From positions 257,968,958-258,032,957 of the forward strand of contig NC_080540.1 of NCBI RefSeq assembly GCF_028640845.1: a stretch of 64,000 bases of DNA, in the 5' to 3' direction. Positions 46,351-57,665 of the stretch are shown here, one piece after another. A program made the position numbers and the translations under genes. Origin of the DNA: Ahaetulla prasina. Taxonomy: Eukaryota > Chordata > Lepidosauria > Squamata > Colubridae. The notes beneath the pieces are model-generated. The model ran no database searches. It saw only the letters and a list, made by a program, of their open reading frames with translations, and was not told the origin of the DNA. Position 1 is the first letter of the stretch; each line of letters opens with the position of its first letter.

Positions 46351-46795
46351 GAAACAAAAGAGCGTTCTCTTGAAATCTGTTGTATCTCTTATTCTTTCTG
46401 CTACTAAAGATTCTCATTGGATTTACTCAGATTTTATTCATCTTGCTTACTGCAGATGTAATAGAAAGCCATGTTGCCACTGCAGCGAAACAAATAACTT
46501 CTTATAAGAATATAACCGGAAGAAAATTAGATATTGACTTGAAGAGATGTTTCTAATCGGTTGTGAAAAATTAATTCACTATAGAATCAAAGAAGAATTT
46601 TCAGAATGGATTGTTTCTGCCCTTTTTCCTTTGTCATTTCTGATTGTTATTATGCATATTGTGTAGATTTTATCTCCTCAGTTATTTACTAAATTGTTTC
46701 TTTTATTTCTGGTATTTTATCTTTCTGTGCAGTATCTGTGCCCTGGCTGAAGCTTCTGAAGTGCAAATCACGCAAACTTATCTAACGCAACAGAA
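46351..46795. other. Non-coding DNA, no feature seen
   Basis: Nothing recognised. Confidence 0.4.
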
Positions 46796-47001
46796 CAGAG
46801 GTTTCAAACTCAAAGCCCGGGGGCCAGATCCAGCCCACAGGGTGCTTAGATCTGGCCTGCAGGGTCGACTTGAAAACAGTGAAGCACTGGCCCACAGTGC
46901 CTTTGCCAGTGAAAATGGAGTTGGCGAGCCACATGCAGGCCTCCTGGGCTCCGTTTCCAGCCATGACGGCCTCCTGCAGCCCTCTGCCAGTAAAAATGGA
47001 G

Positions 47002-47371
47002 TGTCAGGCCTGGAAACCATACTAGACTTTAGGTTTCCAGACGCTGCCACATTTTTCCCCTGAGGGGAAGAAAGGGGGCTGAGGGGTATGGTAACATTCT
47101 TCAGACGGTCAAGGTCGGATGGTGTTCACATCTGCAGGGAGAGTGGCGAGAGGATATTCGAATGAACTGGGAGAACGTGGGACCATGTGACCATCAAAGG
47201 GGTCAGGGGGGTGGGACTCTTGGGGGTTGTATAACTGGGAAAAGAATCCGGAAGTTCAGTTTTGGAATTTCACTCATCGTGTGCCAGTTTCCTCATACTA
47301 GTAAAGAACTCTTAAAGACAATGGCTTCTGAGTTTTCTTTATGCAGAAGAGGTTTTTCTGGAACCTTGACA
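47002..47371 (+). mobile_element. Solo LTR, TGTCA...TGACA family
   Basis: Starts TGTCAGGCC and ends CCTTGACA, an inverted TGTCA/TGACA pair. A perfect 5-bp TSD, tggag, flanks it (46997-47001 and 47372-47376). Contains a TATA-like gtataactggg near 47228 and a poly-A-like agtaaagaa near 47300. Orientation is inferred from those signals. Different family from the TGTTGTG LTRs. Confidence 0.85.
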
Positions 47372-47466
47372 TGGAGCTCATGACGGCCGCAAGAGGCCTT
47401 CCCGGGCTTCATTTTCACTGGCAGAGGGCTGCAGGAGGCCGTTGTGGCTGGAAACAGAGCCTCAAT

Positions 47467-47729
47467 TTTTTATTTTTTTTTACATTTATATCCCGCCCTT
47501 CTCCGAAGACTCAGGGCGGCTTACAGTGTGTAAGGCAATAGTCTCATTCTATTTGTATATTTACAAAGTCAACTTATTGCCCCCCCAACAATCTGGGTCC
47601 TCATTTTACCTACCTTATAAAGGATGGAAGGCTGAGTCAACCTTGGACCTGGTGGGACTAGAACCTGCAGTAATTGCAGGCAGCTGTGTTTTAATAACAG
47701 GCTTCTTACAGCCTGAGCCACACCATGGC
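47467..47729 (-). repeat. tRNA-derived SINE with L2-like tail, minus strand
   Basis: Flanked by a 7-bp TSD, cctcaat (47460-47466 and 47730-47736). Minus-strand head ctcaggctgtaag, body 'ggtaaaatgaggacccagat', tail with the hairpin 'ccgccctgagtcttcgg' and 'agaagggcgggatataaatg'. The tail matches the L2 3' end of this window, which fits use of L2 enzymes for its mobility. Confidence 0.88.
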
Positions 47730-47843
47730 CCTCAATGAGTGACATTGAGGTGGCCACCACCTCCCTGACCACACAGCCCCAGGCTCCCAAGATCAAACAC
47801 AACCCTGATGCAGCCTTCAATGAAATCAACCCCAGCAATGGAA

Positions 47844-48825
47844 TCATTTATAAAATATATTATGTATCAGAGAAGAAAGCCATGATTACAAATCTGCGAT
47901 GAAGGTCTTTCTCAATGGAAAACCTCTTAAAATATTTACTCAAATGTTACATAAACATTATATATTTTTTTGTAAATACGCCAGGACAAATCACCCCAGA
48001 ATCTTCAAGTTATTAATTCCAGCGACCCATTTTTTTTTCTCCCCAAGGGTACATACATTATTTAACAGCTGTTCTGCAAAGCCCGTAAATTATAGCCTTA
48101 GTTCTCCAAGTGGAGTTTTGCTACATATGGAGGGGAGCAGAGGAATCAAGCCTAAGAATCAATTTGGGCAAGAGTACAAGGTCTACAAGTGGGAGAAAGG
48201 ATTCATTTCAGCAATACAGCCAACTATAAAGATATAGTTCATGCAAAACTCTTCTGTGTTTGGATCAAACAACATAATCATTTTCAAGAGCTCTCTAGAT
48301 ATTCCTCAGTAGCATCTAGGTACAACGGTATGGTCCCTTTGTGCAATGCATGATTCACATAAGCAGCTGTACAATATTTCCCAACTATTTGTCAATTTAT
48401 ATGGAAATGCACAATGCCATGCTGTAACTCAAACCCTGTGCTACACCTTGATTGCTAAATATAGATTGGGGTCATTGGTATGTAATTGCTTCTCAGGTTA
48501 GCTGCTGATCATGCATATAAAAATGAAATAGGTATCTACTATGAAGTTGTTGGAGGGACTGCCCTCTTTTGCAGCGTCCAGAAATTAGTGGAAATTGTGG
48601 CTATCATTTATTTTCCTCTCTGAATGAAACAGCAGTGCCTTTCTACGATATGATACATTGAATCCATGCTGCAGCCCTTGAATGGATGGAACTCAGATAT
48701 TTTTTTCTATTCTCCCAAAAGCATCTTCCATAGAAACCCATATATAAAGGCAAAAATGGTGAAAAACAAACCACGCACTTTCATATCACAGATATAATTT
48801 TATCCTAAACTGGCCAAGATGAAAA
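47844..48825. other. AT-rich non-coding DNA, no feature seen
   Basis: No repeat family or exon recognised. Confidence 0.45.
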
Positions 48826-48829
48826 TCAA

Positions 48830-49650
48830 TCTCCCTGAAAAGGGTCCGCAATCTAGGCGTCCTCCTGGATGTACAGCTGTCTTTAGAAGAGCATATGACG
48901 GCCGTCGCCAGGGGAGCTTTTTATCAGGTTCGCCTGATACGCCAGTTGTGGCCTTTCCTAGACCGGGATTCCTTATGCACGGTCACTCATGCCCTCGTCA
49001 CTTCCTGCCTGGACTACTGCAATGCTCTCTACATGTGTCTCACCTTGAAGAGCACCCGGAGGCTCCAAGTGGTCCAGAATGCGGCTGCGCGGGTAGTAGA
49101 GGGAGCAACTCGAGGCTCCCATGTAACACCTCTCCTGCGCAAGCTGCACGGTTGCCAGTAGTCTTCCGGGTGCAATTCAAGGTACTGGTTACTTCCTTTA
49201 AAGCGCTCCATGGCTTAGGACCGGGTTATTTACGGGACCTCCTGCTCCACCGATTGCCTCCCATCGACCAGTGCGCTCCCATAGGGAGGGTCTCCTCAGG
49301 GTGCCGTTGGTCAGACAATGTTGACTGGCGACCCCCAGGGGGAGGGCCTTCTCTGTGGGGACTCCTGCCCTCTGGAACAAGCTGCCTCCAGGGATACATC
49401 GACTCCCTGACCTCCGGACCTTTCGATGTGAGCTCAAGACATTTTTGTTCCATTGCGCAGGGCTGGCCTAATAGTTTTAATGGGGGTTTTTATTAGAGTT
49501 TTATTAGAATTTTAATTATCTTTAGCTAAATTGAATAAGTTTTTTAATAATGTTTTAATCTTTGTATTCTTGTTTTTTACCTTGCTGTAAACCGCCCTGA
49601 GTCCTTCAGGAGAAGGGTGGTATATAAATCAAAATAAATAAATAAAAAAA
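48830..49650 (+). mobile_element. L2 LINE 3' fragment
   Basis: RT C-terminal part (FLDRDSLCTVTHALVTSCLD, NALYMCLTLKSTRRLQ) in one frame to about 49161, then a frameshift, then VFRVQFKVLVTSFKALHGLG in another. The 3' UTR ends with the hairpin 'accgccctgagtccttcagg' and (aaat)n near 49630-49650. Older than the copy at 4 kb. Confidence 0.88.
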
Positions 49651-49679
49651 AGGCTGCATTTCATTAAACACACACATTC

Positions 49680-50088
49680 TACAGATAGCCCTCAATTTAT
49701 GATCACAACTGGGACCAGATTTTTCATTGCAAAAGCAAGGTAGATGTTAAATGAGTTGAATTCAATTTTATGACCTTCTTTGCCGCTGTTGTTAAGTGAA
49801 TCATTGCAGCTGTTAAGGGAATCATACAGTCATTAGGTGAATCTGACTTGCCCCATTATTTTTTGCTTGTCGGAAGCTGGCTAGGAAGGTCACAAATGGT
49901 GATCAAATCAGCCCAGAATCTGCAACTATCATACATACAAGCTGGTTGCCAAGGTGCCCAAATTTTGATCATGTCACCCTGGAGATGCTGCAATGGTTTT
50001 AAGTGTAAGGACTGGTTGTAAGTCACTTTTTTCAGTGCCACTGCAACTTTGAATGGTCACTAAATGAATAAACTGCAGACCACTCTAT
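49680..50088 (+). repeat. MITE of the 'gttaagtgaat' family
   Basis: Starts near cagatagccctcaatttatg and ends near 'tcactaaatgaataaactgc'. Its interior has 'ttgttaagtgaatcattgca' and 'taagtcacttttttcagtgc', words that recur in antisense at 29590-29965. No coding capacity; a DNA transposon class is inferred. Confidence 0.7.
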
Positions 50089-50462
50089 GGAGTGCTAAGA
50101 GTGAGAAGGAGGAATAATAAATAATAAAAGCCTACCTACAAACATCCTAAGCTACATTCTTTCATTAAACATGTACCTAAACCCAAGAGTTTATCTAAGG
50201 AGGTTATAATATTTGCATTAGCTTCATAGGTTTGGGGAGATAATTTCTTATTAAACTCTTTCCCACATGGAAGACTGCATAGTTACATAGCTTACAGGTA
50301 GGTTTCCGGATGGAAGCAAGGTTTGTTTCTGGATTTGAACTGGAGGATCCACAGCACTTTCCCTCTTATTTTCCTAGCAGGGTTTAAGGGAGTAATCCTT
50401 CTTTCCTTTACGGTATAGAGTGACTCATAACTTTCCAACTGGACAGATTAGTGGATGTCAAG
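50089..50462. other. Non-coding DNA, no feature seen
   Basis: Nothing recognised. Confidence 0.4.
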
Positions 50463-51140
50463 AAATTTATTTATTTATTTATTTATTTATTTTATTTGTC
50501 AACAAATACAAGAAAACAAGTAACAGAGTAGACACAGACATAGACACATGAAAATTTTTTGGCACACACAAAAAAGATATAAATAGGCAAAACATAGCCA
50601 TAAACACATAGAATGATTACCTATAAATGGGGACAGTAAGACAGGGATGGTAGACACGCTGCTGCGCTTATGCACACCCCCTTAGAGACCTCTTAAGAAA
50701 CATGAAAGGTCCACGGTAGACAGTTTACGGTAAAAGGTATGGGGATTTGAGTGACTAACAATAGGATCAGGTAGATTGTTCCAGACATTTAATACTCTGT
50801 TGCAAAAGTCATATTTCCTACAATTTATTTATTTATTTATTTATTTGATTTCTATACCGCCCTTCTCCCGAAGGACTCAGAGCCTGTTTCTCCCCATCCA
50901 GACCCGTACGGCTTCCACACACCGGGACAGCACTTCAACAGCTGGTAATTAAGAATAAAGTGAATTACATTGAGTTTAAATCTATTGTTGGCCCTTGTGT
51001 TATTATGGTTGAAATTAAAGTATTCATTTACAGGTAGAACATTTTGGTAAATAATCTTATGAACTAAGCATAGGTCGGAACATAGACGACATAATTCAAG
51101 GCTTTCTAGATCTAAGATTTCAAGCCTGAAATGTGGTCTG
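50463..51140 (-). mobile_element. LINE 3' fragment, family of 43205-44110, with L2 insert
   Basis: Shares 'gacagggatggtagacacgc', 'agacctcttaagaa' and 'ttaaatctattgttggccct' with the copies at 43 and 44 kb, and starts with the same (TTTA)n at its left. A small L2 piece (50822-50945) interrupts it. Confidence 0.75.
50822..50945 (-). mobile_element. Miniature L2: 3' tail joined to an RT fragment
   Basis: The left 60 bp is the L2 3' terminus ('ataccgcccttctcccgaag' and 'gactcag'). It passes directly into 'agcctgtttctccccatcca' and 'gacccgtacggcttccacac', which align with RT positions 4770-4836 of the copy at 4 kb. About 0.86 kb of L2 between them is absent. Confidence 0.8.
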
Positions 51141-51339
51141 ACTGGCTATATTGAAGATACTGGACCAGAAGTGAGGAAAATCAGGTGCCAGTCTATGCTT
51201 ATCCACTGAGGGTAACTGAATCAGATTACATCTCTTAGCCCATCACTGTGTTGTTGTTGTTAGGAAAAATGGGAGGAAGGAGCACTATGTGTGCAGCTTT
51301 GAGCAGCTGAATTAAAAATGAAATATACATTTAATAAAT

Positions 51340-51630
51340 GGTTGCATGGAGGCTCAGTGTTAAGATGCTGGGCTTATTGGCTGGAAAGCCAGCAAATTAG
51401 CCAGCTCCATGTGATGGGGTAAGCTCCTATCTTCCTGCCAATATAGCAGTTTGAAAGCATACAAACAGATAAATAGGTACCACTTGGTGAGAAGGTAACA
51501 GTGCTCCATGGTGTCATGCTGGCCATATGATTTGGAAATGTCTTTGGACAGTGCTGGCACAATGGCCTTGAAATGGAAGTGATCCCAGCCCCCTATAGTT
51601 GGCAATGATTAGAGGAGTAAAATCCACAAT
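51340..51630 (+). repeat. Sauria-type SINE, diverged
   Basis: Contains 'ttaagatgctgggcttattg', 'aatatagcagtttgaaagca', 'accacttggtgagaaggtaa' and 'atgctggccatatga', all diverged forms of words at 31508-31830. Confidence 0.85.
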
Positions 51631-52087
51631 GCCTCCTTTATACATGTAATAACTAACTAACAAATAAGCCTTTTGTAATTATGTTTTAACTAGAGAAATG
51701 TTTCTTGAGAAGAGGTCTTTCATCACAGTCCATCATCCCAGTGTGAAACATACTCCTTGCATGAAAAGTACTAGGAGTACTGGTGACAGGTAGACAGTAG
51801 CTAATGAACTTTTCTGGAGTAGATTACTGACAAATCACTACTATAAATTATATGTACTAAGAATACTAGTCATATAGTTATAGATTTCTCTGAATGACTA
51901 TGAGATACTCAGTTTTCTTGACCCAATGTATCTTATGACTGTTGCGTAAAACCCCTGGAAAAGTTATTAGCATGTATTATGGGCTATAGATTCAAATATA
52001 TGAATAGAAAAGTTTGGCTTTAGTACAACACGGTATAACATATTCAGCTCATAACTCAGTTTGATAACATGGAGTCTTTAGCACTGA

Positions 52088-52091
<4 letters not shown>

Positions 52092-52177
<86 letters not shown>
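52092..52177 (+). repeat. (GA)n microsatellite, 43 units
   Basis: An uninterrupted ga run of about 86 bases, the longest perfect dinucleotide tract in the window. Confidence 0.97.
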
Positions 52178-52181
<4 letters not shown>

Positions 52182-52550
52182 GATCTTATTAATATATTGA
52201 TGAGAATCAAACTGTAAACATTCAATGATCTCAGAAACATCAAAAGAGAAACCATTTTTTTCTATCTTAAAATTGTCTTGGCTTTGTTGTAAGTAAGGAA
52301 AAAGATTTGAGTCGAAGATAAAAGGCTATCTAAATTTCAGAAATTCAATTCTGGTTAAAAGAGATGGTATTTCTATATTGTTTGGAGCCAATTTAATTCT
52401 ATGTATTGAGGATTTAATTTCTCTGACCAAAGTAAAAGATTTCAGTGCAAAAATAAGTCTTACTATATAAGAAGCTGCTAGAGAAATAAAAATTCAGAAA
52501 TTTTAGAATATATATAGACACCCCCCCACGTGTCTGTATTTGTACACAGT

Positions 52551-52582
52551 GTATGTATGTATGTATGTATGTATGTATGTAT
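52551..52582 (+). repeat. (GTAT)n microsatellite
   Basis: Eight perfect gtat units, passing into an irregular tatg-rich stretch. Confidence 0.95.
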
Positions 52583-53096
52583 ATGCATGTGTATGTGATA
52601 CTCTGAGATTTGTAAACAAGAATATTTATATATGTTTATATATACATAAGTACAAATGTAGTCATACAAATGTAGTCATTTGTATGTAGCATTTTTGAAG
52701 CAGATACATAAAAAGCTCTCTATAATATCCAAATATGTGAGCAAATAACTGGATGACTGGGCTAAAATATATGAGCAGCAGTGTAAAAGGAAGCTTTGGA
52801 TGCTGAGCTAATATGCCCCAGATAAAGTTAAGGTAGGATGTTTTCTGTTCAAATCCTTTTCAATGTCCAAGGATCAGACAACCATTTAGCTTTTTTGAGT
52901 GTGGGATTTCATAGCTTATGAGACATCATCTAGAACAGGTTGGTTCTCAGTGCTTGCATCAATATTGATAGTGAATAGCAGAATCACAGAAACACTATAT
53001 GTACTGATATTTAACTTGGGAGGAAAATTAGTAATTTAAAAGAAAAAAAAGGCAATCTGATGTATACTTGGATATTCATTTTCCAACAGTCTACAT

Positions 53097-53611
53097 TGGT
53101 GGTAGTCAATCTGGTCCCTACCGCCCACTAGTGGGCATTCCAGCTTTCATGGTGGGCGGTAGGGGTTTTGTCCGATACTGAAGCACTTTCCTTTTTTAAA
53201 AATTTAATTGACTTTTTAAAAAAAATTCATAGCATTATTTAAAAACATTTTCATTAGGTTTTCATAAAATTCCCTGTGACAATTTAAATTTCTGAAAATA
53301 TGCTATTTGTATTGCCCATGCATAAGTTTAGTTCACGTTACATAAGTGAAACTAAATGGCGCTATAGTGCAACTGCAAACAAAAGAGCCTCGTCCCAGAA
53401 TAGCTTGCGCATCTTCCCTCACACCACCTAGCTGTAACAGACAAGCAGAGCTGGTAGCTGGTGCCCCCTCCAAACCCAATCCATGGTGCGCGAGAGGCAT
53501 GCGCAGATGATACATAGCACATTACTGTGGAACCAGTGGGCGGTTAGAAAATTTTACTACTAAGAGAGATACAAAAGTGGGCAGCAGGTATAAAAAGGTT
53601 GACTACCCCTG
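53097..53611. mobile_element. Non-autonomous hAT element with 8-bp TSD
   Basis: A perfect 8-bp TSD, gtctacat, flanks it (53089-53096 and 53612-53619). The right end on the other strand reads caggggtagtcaaccttt; the left end is the diverged tggtggtagtcaatct. Subterminal words with 'gtgggcggtagg' and 'gtgggcggttag' occur at both sides. No transposase. Confidence 0.9.
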
Positions 53612-53619
53612 GTCTACAT

Positions 53620-54249
53620 TGAAGTAATAACGAACGTTATCTTTTTTAAAAAAGTCAATGGAACTAATATCTACATAGAAATAGGTATTTTACCCTATGT
53701 CTTAAGCTATCTTGAGTCTTAGATAGACACAAATGCAGTAATAAAAATGAAGTAAAAATAAGCAAAAACCCCAACAACTTACGGTTAATAAATAGCGTAC
53801 CTTATTGCAATTTAGATTCTCCCTTTAACTCATTACTTCACATATACACAAAAGACACTGCTCTGTTGTGAAATCTGAATTTTATTGGTCATGCACAGGA
53901 CAATACAAAACTACAGCAACAGGTTATGTAAGGCATAATGAAACTCTCTTAGGATCCTACTTTAAGCTTTCATATCTGGGCTACAAAAATCCAGACCACC
54001 ACTAAATGGCAGCAATTTAGGAAAATTTTTCATAATGATGTTAACCAGTATGAATCATTAACGACATAACCAGACATGGTTTTGATCTTCATGGGACATT
54101 TATTTGAATGTATTAATCATTGATTAATTATTATAATTAATTATAATCAGTATTATAATCAGTATAATCACTATGATTATAATTTAGTGTTATAATAATA
54201 TGTAGGTATCTTGATTTTATATGTATGTATGTATATATTATATATTGTT

Positions 54250-54280
<31 letters not shown>

Positions 54281-55364
54281 ATGTATACGTATATGTATAT
54301 GCATGTGTATATGTTTCAATTGAATTGGGATGTTGGATGTTGTTCAAATCCTTGCATCATTACAAGAAAATCTGAAACCTACCAGGGTAGAAAGTGCCTA
54401 GCAATGATATCAGTTTGTGTCCCATGTAGCTGAAATCTCTCTTGCCTCATATCATTAAATATTCATTTCATAGTAACACTGAGCTAGATGGCTCAATGGT
54501 GTGATCCATTGAAGTGGACGTGCAGTGCACCTCTACCATCTTACAGATTTCTCTAAAGCTTCCACTCTATATGAGAGCTGCTTCTTTGCTGAATTTCAGC
54601 CCAGCTGGGATATGACAACTCTCATAAACTTGATTTTGCAGAAGAGAGTCCAACTGAGAGCATTGCCTGTCTGGGGACTGCAAAAGCTGCCCATGTGTTT
54701 GTTTGTTTTTTCTAAGAAGCCATCTGTGACACCAATCAAACATTCTGAGAGACGTTCTATTCTTATTTAGTCATGCCTTACTCCTTTTGCTTGAAGAATG
54801 TGGCAGAGGGAGATAAGATCAGAATTTATTCCAATATGCCATGTGCTAGAAGATGAATGAGCATATTTCCTGGTAATCCATCATTGATCCTTCTTGCCTC
54901 TTCTCAGACAAACAAACACAAGTCTTGGATGAAAATCAAGCTTGAAAACATTTTTTTAAATAAATGAGCAAATGGTATTTTTCTTAAAAAAGAAACTAGA
55001 ATGATCACGAATAGATGGAAATACACACAGAGAGAAAAGCGAGACAGAAAGACTTATACACATACTAACTTGAGTATTTCACAATTCCTGAAAGAGTCTT
55101 AATTATAAAGTTAAAAGACTATTATTTCTACTCAAGAGAAAGGAAAATTTATTTCCATTTAAAGTGAATTTAGCTACACAGAGTGAAGAAATTCTAAACC
55201 TAAACAGCACGATGTTAAGTAATAAAGGAGAGAACTAATGACAATGGATTGAACTGCATCTTTTTACCATTGTAGTTTATAATTGCTATTGAGATATAGC
55301 TTGCTATTTTTCCAAGATCACAACATATGGTCCCCAGATGATACTCTGTTTTATTATTTTTGTT
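53620..55364. other. AT-rich non-coding DNA, no TE seen
   Basis: Apart from the tatg repeat at 54222-54312, nothing recognised. Confidence 0.45.
54222..54312 (+). repeat. (TATG/TGTA)n simple repeat
   Basis: Irregular array of tatg and gtgtat units. Confidence 0.85.
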
Positions 55365-55938
55365 TTATTACATCCCCTCGCATCCTGGATATAAACTGTT
55401 TCAACTCCTACCCTCAAAACGACGCTATAGAGCACTGCACACTAGAACAACTAGACACAAGAACAGTTTTTTCCCAAAGGCCATCACTCTGCTAAACAAA
55501 TAATTCCATCAACACTGTCTGAATCTGCACTACTATTAATCTTCTCATAGTTCCCATCACCAATCTCTTTCCACTTATGACTGTATGACTGTAACTTGTT
55601 GCTGGCAATCCTTATGATTTATATTGATATACTGACCATCAATTGTGTTGTAAATGTTGTACCTTGATGAACGTATCTTTTCTTTTATGTACACTGAGAA
55701 CATATAGAATAGAATTTTTTTTTTATTGGCCAAGTGTGATTGGACACACAAGGAATTTGTCTTGGTGCATATGCTCTCAGTGTACATAAAAGAAAAGATA
55801 CGTTCATCAAGGTACAACATATGCACCAAGACAAATTCCTTGTGTGTCCAATCACACTTGGCCAATAAAAATTCTATTCTATTCTATTCTATTCTATTCT
55901 ATTCTATTCTATTCTATTCTATTCTATTCTATTCTTAC
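55365..55938 (+). mobile_element. Rex1/L3-type LINE 3' end with (TATTC)n tail
   Basis: Starts in the RT C-terminus ('ctcgcatcctggatataaac', 'aaaacgacgctatagagcac', 'ggccatcactctgctaaaca' up to the stop) and continues in the 3' UTR to 'cacacttggccaataaaaat' and a (tattc)n tail at 55871-55936. The UTR is interrupted by an antisense piece of the same family (55706-55815). Confidence 0.85.
55706..55815 (-). mobile_element. Antisense Rex1/L3 3' fragment nested in its own relative
   Basis: A 110-bp piece of the same 3' UTR in opposite direction, flanked by aacatat (55699-55705 and 55816-55822). Together with the sense UTR it forms an inverted repeat about 130 bp wide on each arm. The same peptide-like reading therefore appears on both strands. 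Confidence 0.85.
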
Positions 55939-56205
55939 TTATACAGTATAAGTAACATCTGGTTAGCTTGTACATCACACTTCATAGTAATTTAGGGAAA
56001 TCGTTTTCCTCATACAATGGACTGATTTGTAAAATCATGTTGTCAAAAGAAAGGAGGTGGGATGATGAAGAAAGAAAAACTTATTTTGTGCACGTCTGCA
56101 ATATCCTTCCCTTATAACCTAGCCTGAATCACAGTCTACAAGCAGTGTTCTAAGGCCATACACAATCAGCAGAAGCCACAATGACACCATGACATATGTG
56201 GCATC

Positions 56206-56486
56206 ATTTATTCCCCCCCCTTTTTATTTACATTTATATCCCGCCCTTCTCCGAAGACTCAGAGTGGCTTACATTGTGTAAGGCAATAGTCTCATTCTAT
56301 TTGTATATTTATATACAAAGTCAACTTATTGCCCCCCCCCCCAACAATCTGGGTCCTCATTTTACCAACCTTATAAAGGATGGAAGGGTGAGTCAACCTT
56401 GGGCCTGGTGGGACTCGAGCCTGCAGTAATTGCAGGCAGCTGTGTTTAATAACAGGCTACCTTACAGCCTGAGCCACACCGCGGCC
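56206..56486 (-). repeat. tRNA-derived SINE with L2-like tail, minus strand
   Basis: Same family as 47467-47729: the plus strand shows 'tttatatcccgcccttctcc', 'aatctgggtcctcattttac' and 'acagcctgagccacaccgcg'. Nearly full length. Confidence 0.88.
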
Positions 56487-56527
56487 TTGTCTCCTGTGCC
56501 ATGGTTATCCGTTGTGGTTGCTGTTAG

Positions 56528-57359
56528 TTACGAAGTTGTGTCCGACCCATCGCAACCCCATGGACAACCCCAGTTCTTCTTGTCCTCCACCATCCTCTGG
56601 AGTCCATTTAAGCTCACACTTACTGCTTCAGTGACTACATCCAGCCACCTCATTTTCTGTTGTCCCCTTCTTCTTTTGCCCTCAATCTTTCTCAGCATTA
56701 GGCTCTTCTCCAGTGAGCCCTTCCTTCTAATTAGGTGGCCAAAGTATTTGAGTTTCATCTTCAGGATCTGGCCTTCTAAAGAGCAGTCAGGGTTGATCTC
56801 CTCTAGAACTGACTTGTTTGATCGCCTTGCAGTCCAAGGGACTCACAGGAGTCTTCTCCAGCACCATATTTCAAAGGCTTCAATTCTTTGGCATTTAGCC
56901 TTCCTTATGGTCCAACTTTCACAGCCATACATTGCAACTGGGAAAACCATAGCCTTGACTATACACATTTTTGTTGGCAGGAGTTCCTCTTCACTTTCTG
57001 CCATTAGAGGTATCATCTGCATATCTGAGGTTGTTGAGATTTCTCCTAGCAATCTTAATTCCAACTTTTGATTCCCCCTCACCTGCCTTTCTCATGATAT
57101 GCTCTGCATATAAATTAAATAGGCAGGGTGACAGAATACAGCCTTGCCAGACTCCTTTCCCAATTTTGAACCAATCAGTGGTTCCATGTTCAGTTTTCAC
57201 TATTGCTTCTTGACCTGCATATAGGTTTCTCAAGAGACAAATAAGATGGTCTAGTACGCCCATCTCTTTAAGAACTTGCCACAATTTGTTGTGATCCACA
57301 CAATCAAAGGCTTTAGCATAGTCAATGAAGCAGAAATGAAACTCCCTAGCTTTCTCCAT
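56528..57359 (-). pseudogene. Bov-B reverse transcriptase and C-terminus, broken
   Basis: The block at 56991-57359 has HFCFIDYAKAFDCVDHNKLW (motif A), GVWQGCILSPCLFNLYAE (motif B, with V where Bov-B has R) and NLRYADDT (motif C, both Asp present). The block at 56843-57082 runs PLMAESEEELLPTKMCIVKA into VAMYGCESWTIRKA. EEEL normally lies far upstream of LPTK, so roughly 300 or more bases of RT are missing. The end at 56528-56758 has MKLKYFGHLIRRKGSLEKSL and GQQKMRWLDVV. Not functional. Confidence 0.88.
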
Positions 57360-57665
57360 GATCCAATGTATGTTGGCAATTTGATCTCTAGTTCTTCAGC
57401 TTCTTTGAAATCCTGCCTATACTTCTGGTAGTTCCCGATACACATACTGCTGGAGTCTAGCTTGTGGGATTTTGAGCATAACTTTACTAGCATGTGAAAT
57501 GAGTGCAATGGTGCAATAGTTTAAACATTCTTTGGCATTGCCTTTCTTTGGAATTGGAATGTAAACTGACCTTTTTCAATCCTGTGGCCACTGTTGAGTT
57601 TTCCATATTTGCTGGCAAACTGAGCGTAGCACTTTTACTGCAACATCTTTTAAGGTTCTGAATAG

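Larger units (their letters stand above)
46796..47835. mobile_element. hAT element carrying an LTR and a SINE
   Basis: Left end cagaggtttcaaactcaaag with 'gggggccagatccagcccac', typical of vertebrate hAT ends. Right end ...gcagccttcaatgaaatcaaccccag. The flanking 8-mers caacagaa (46788-46795) and caatggaa (47836-47843) match at 6 of 8 bases, fitting an old TSD. An LTR (47002-47371) and a SINE (47467-47729) lie inside. The element's middle has inverted words (catgacggcctcctgcag and ctgcaggaggccgttgtgg), so it is a non-autonomous copy. Confidence 0.75.
51631..53088. other. AT-rich non-coding DNA with microsatellites
   Basis: Nothing recognised beyond the simple repeats at 52092 and 52551. Confidence 0.45.

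Noticed and set aside
46644..47063. 139-codon frame as an exon
   Set aside because: It runs from unique DNA into a hAT end and an LTR, with no splice-site pattern or domain.
55575..55995. Identical peptides on opposite strands as a sense/antisense gene pair
   Set aside because: They arise from the inverted Rex1/L3 3' UTR pieces.
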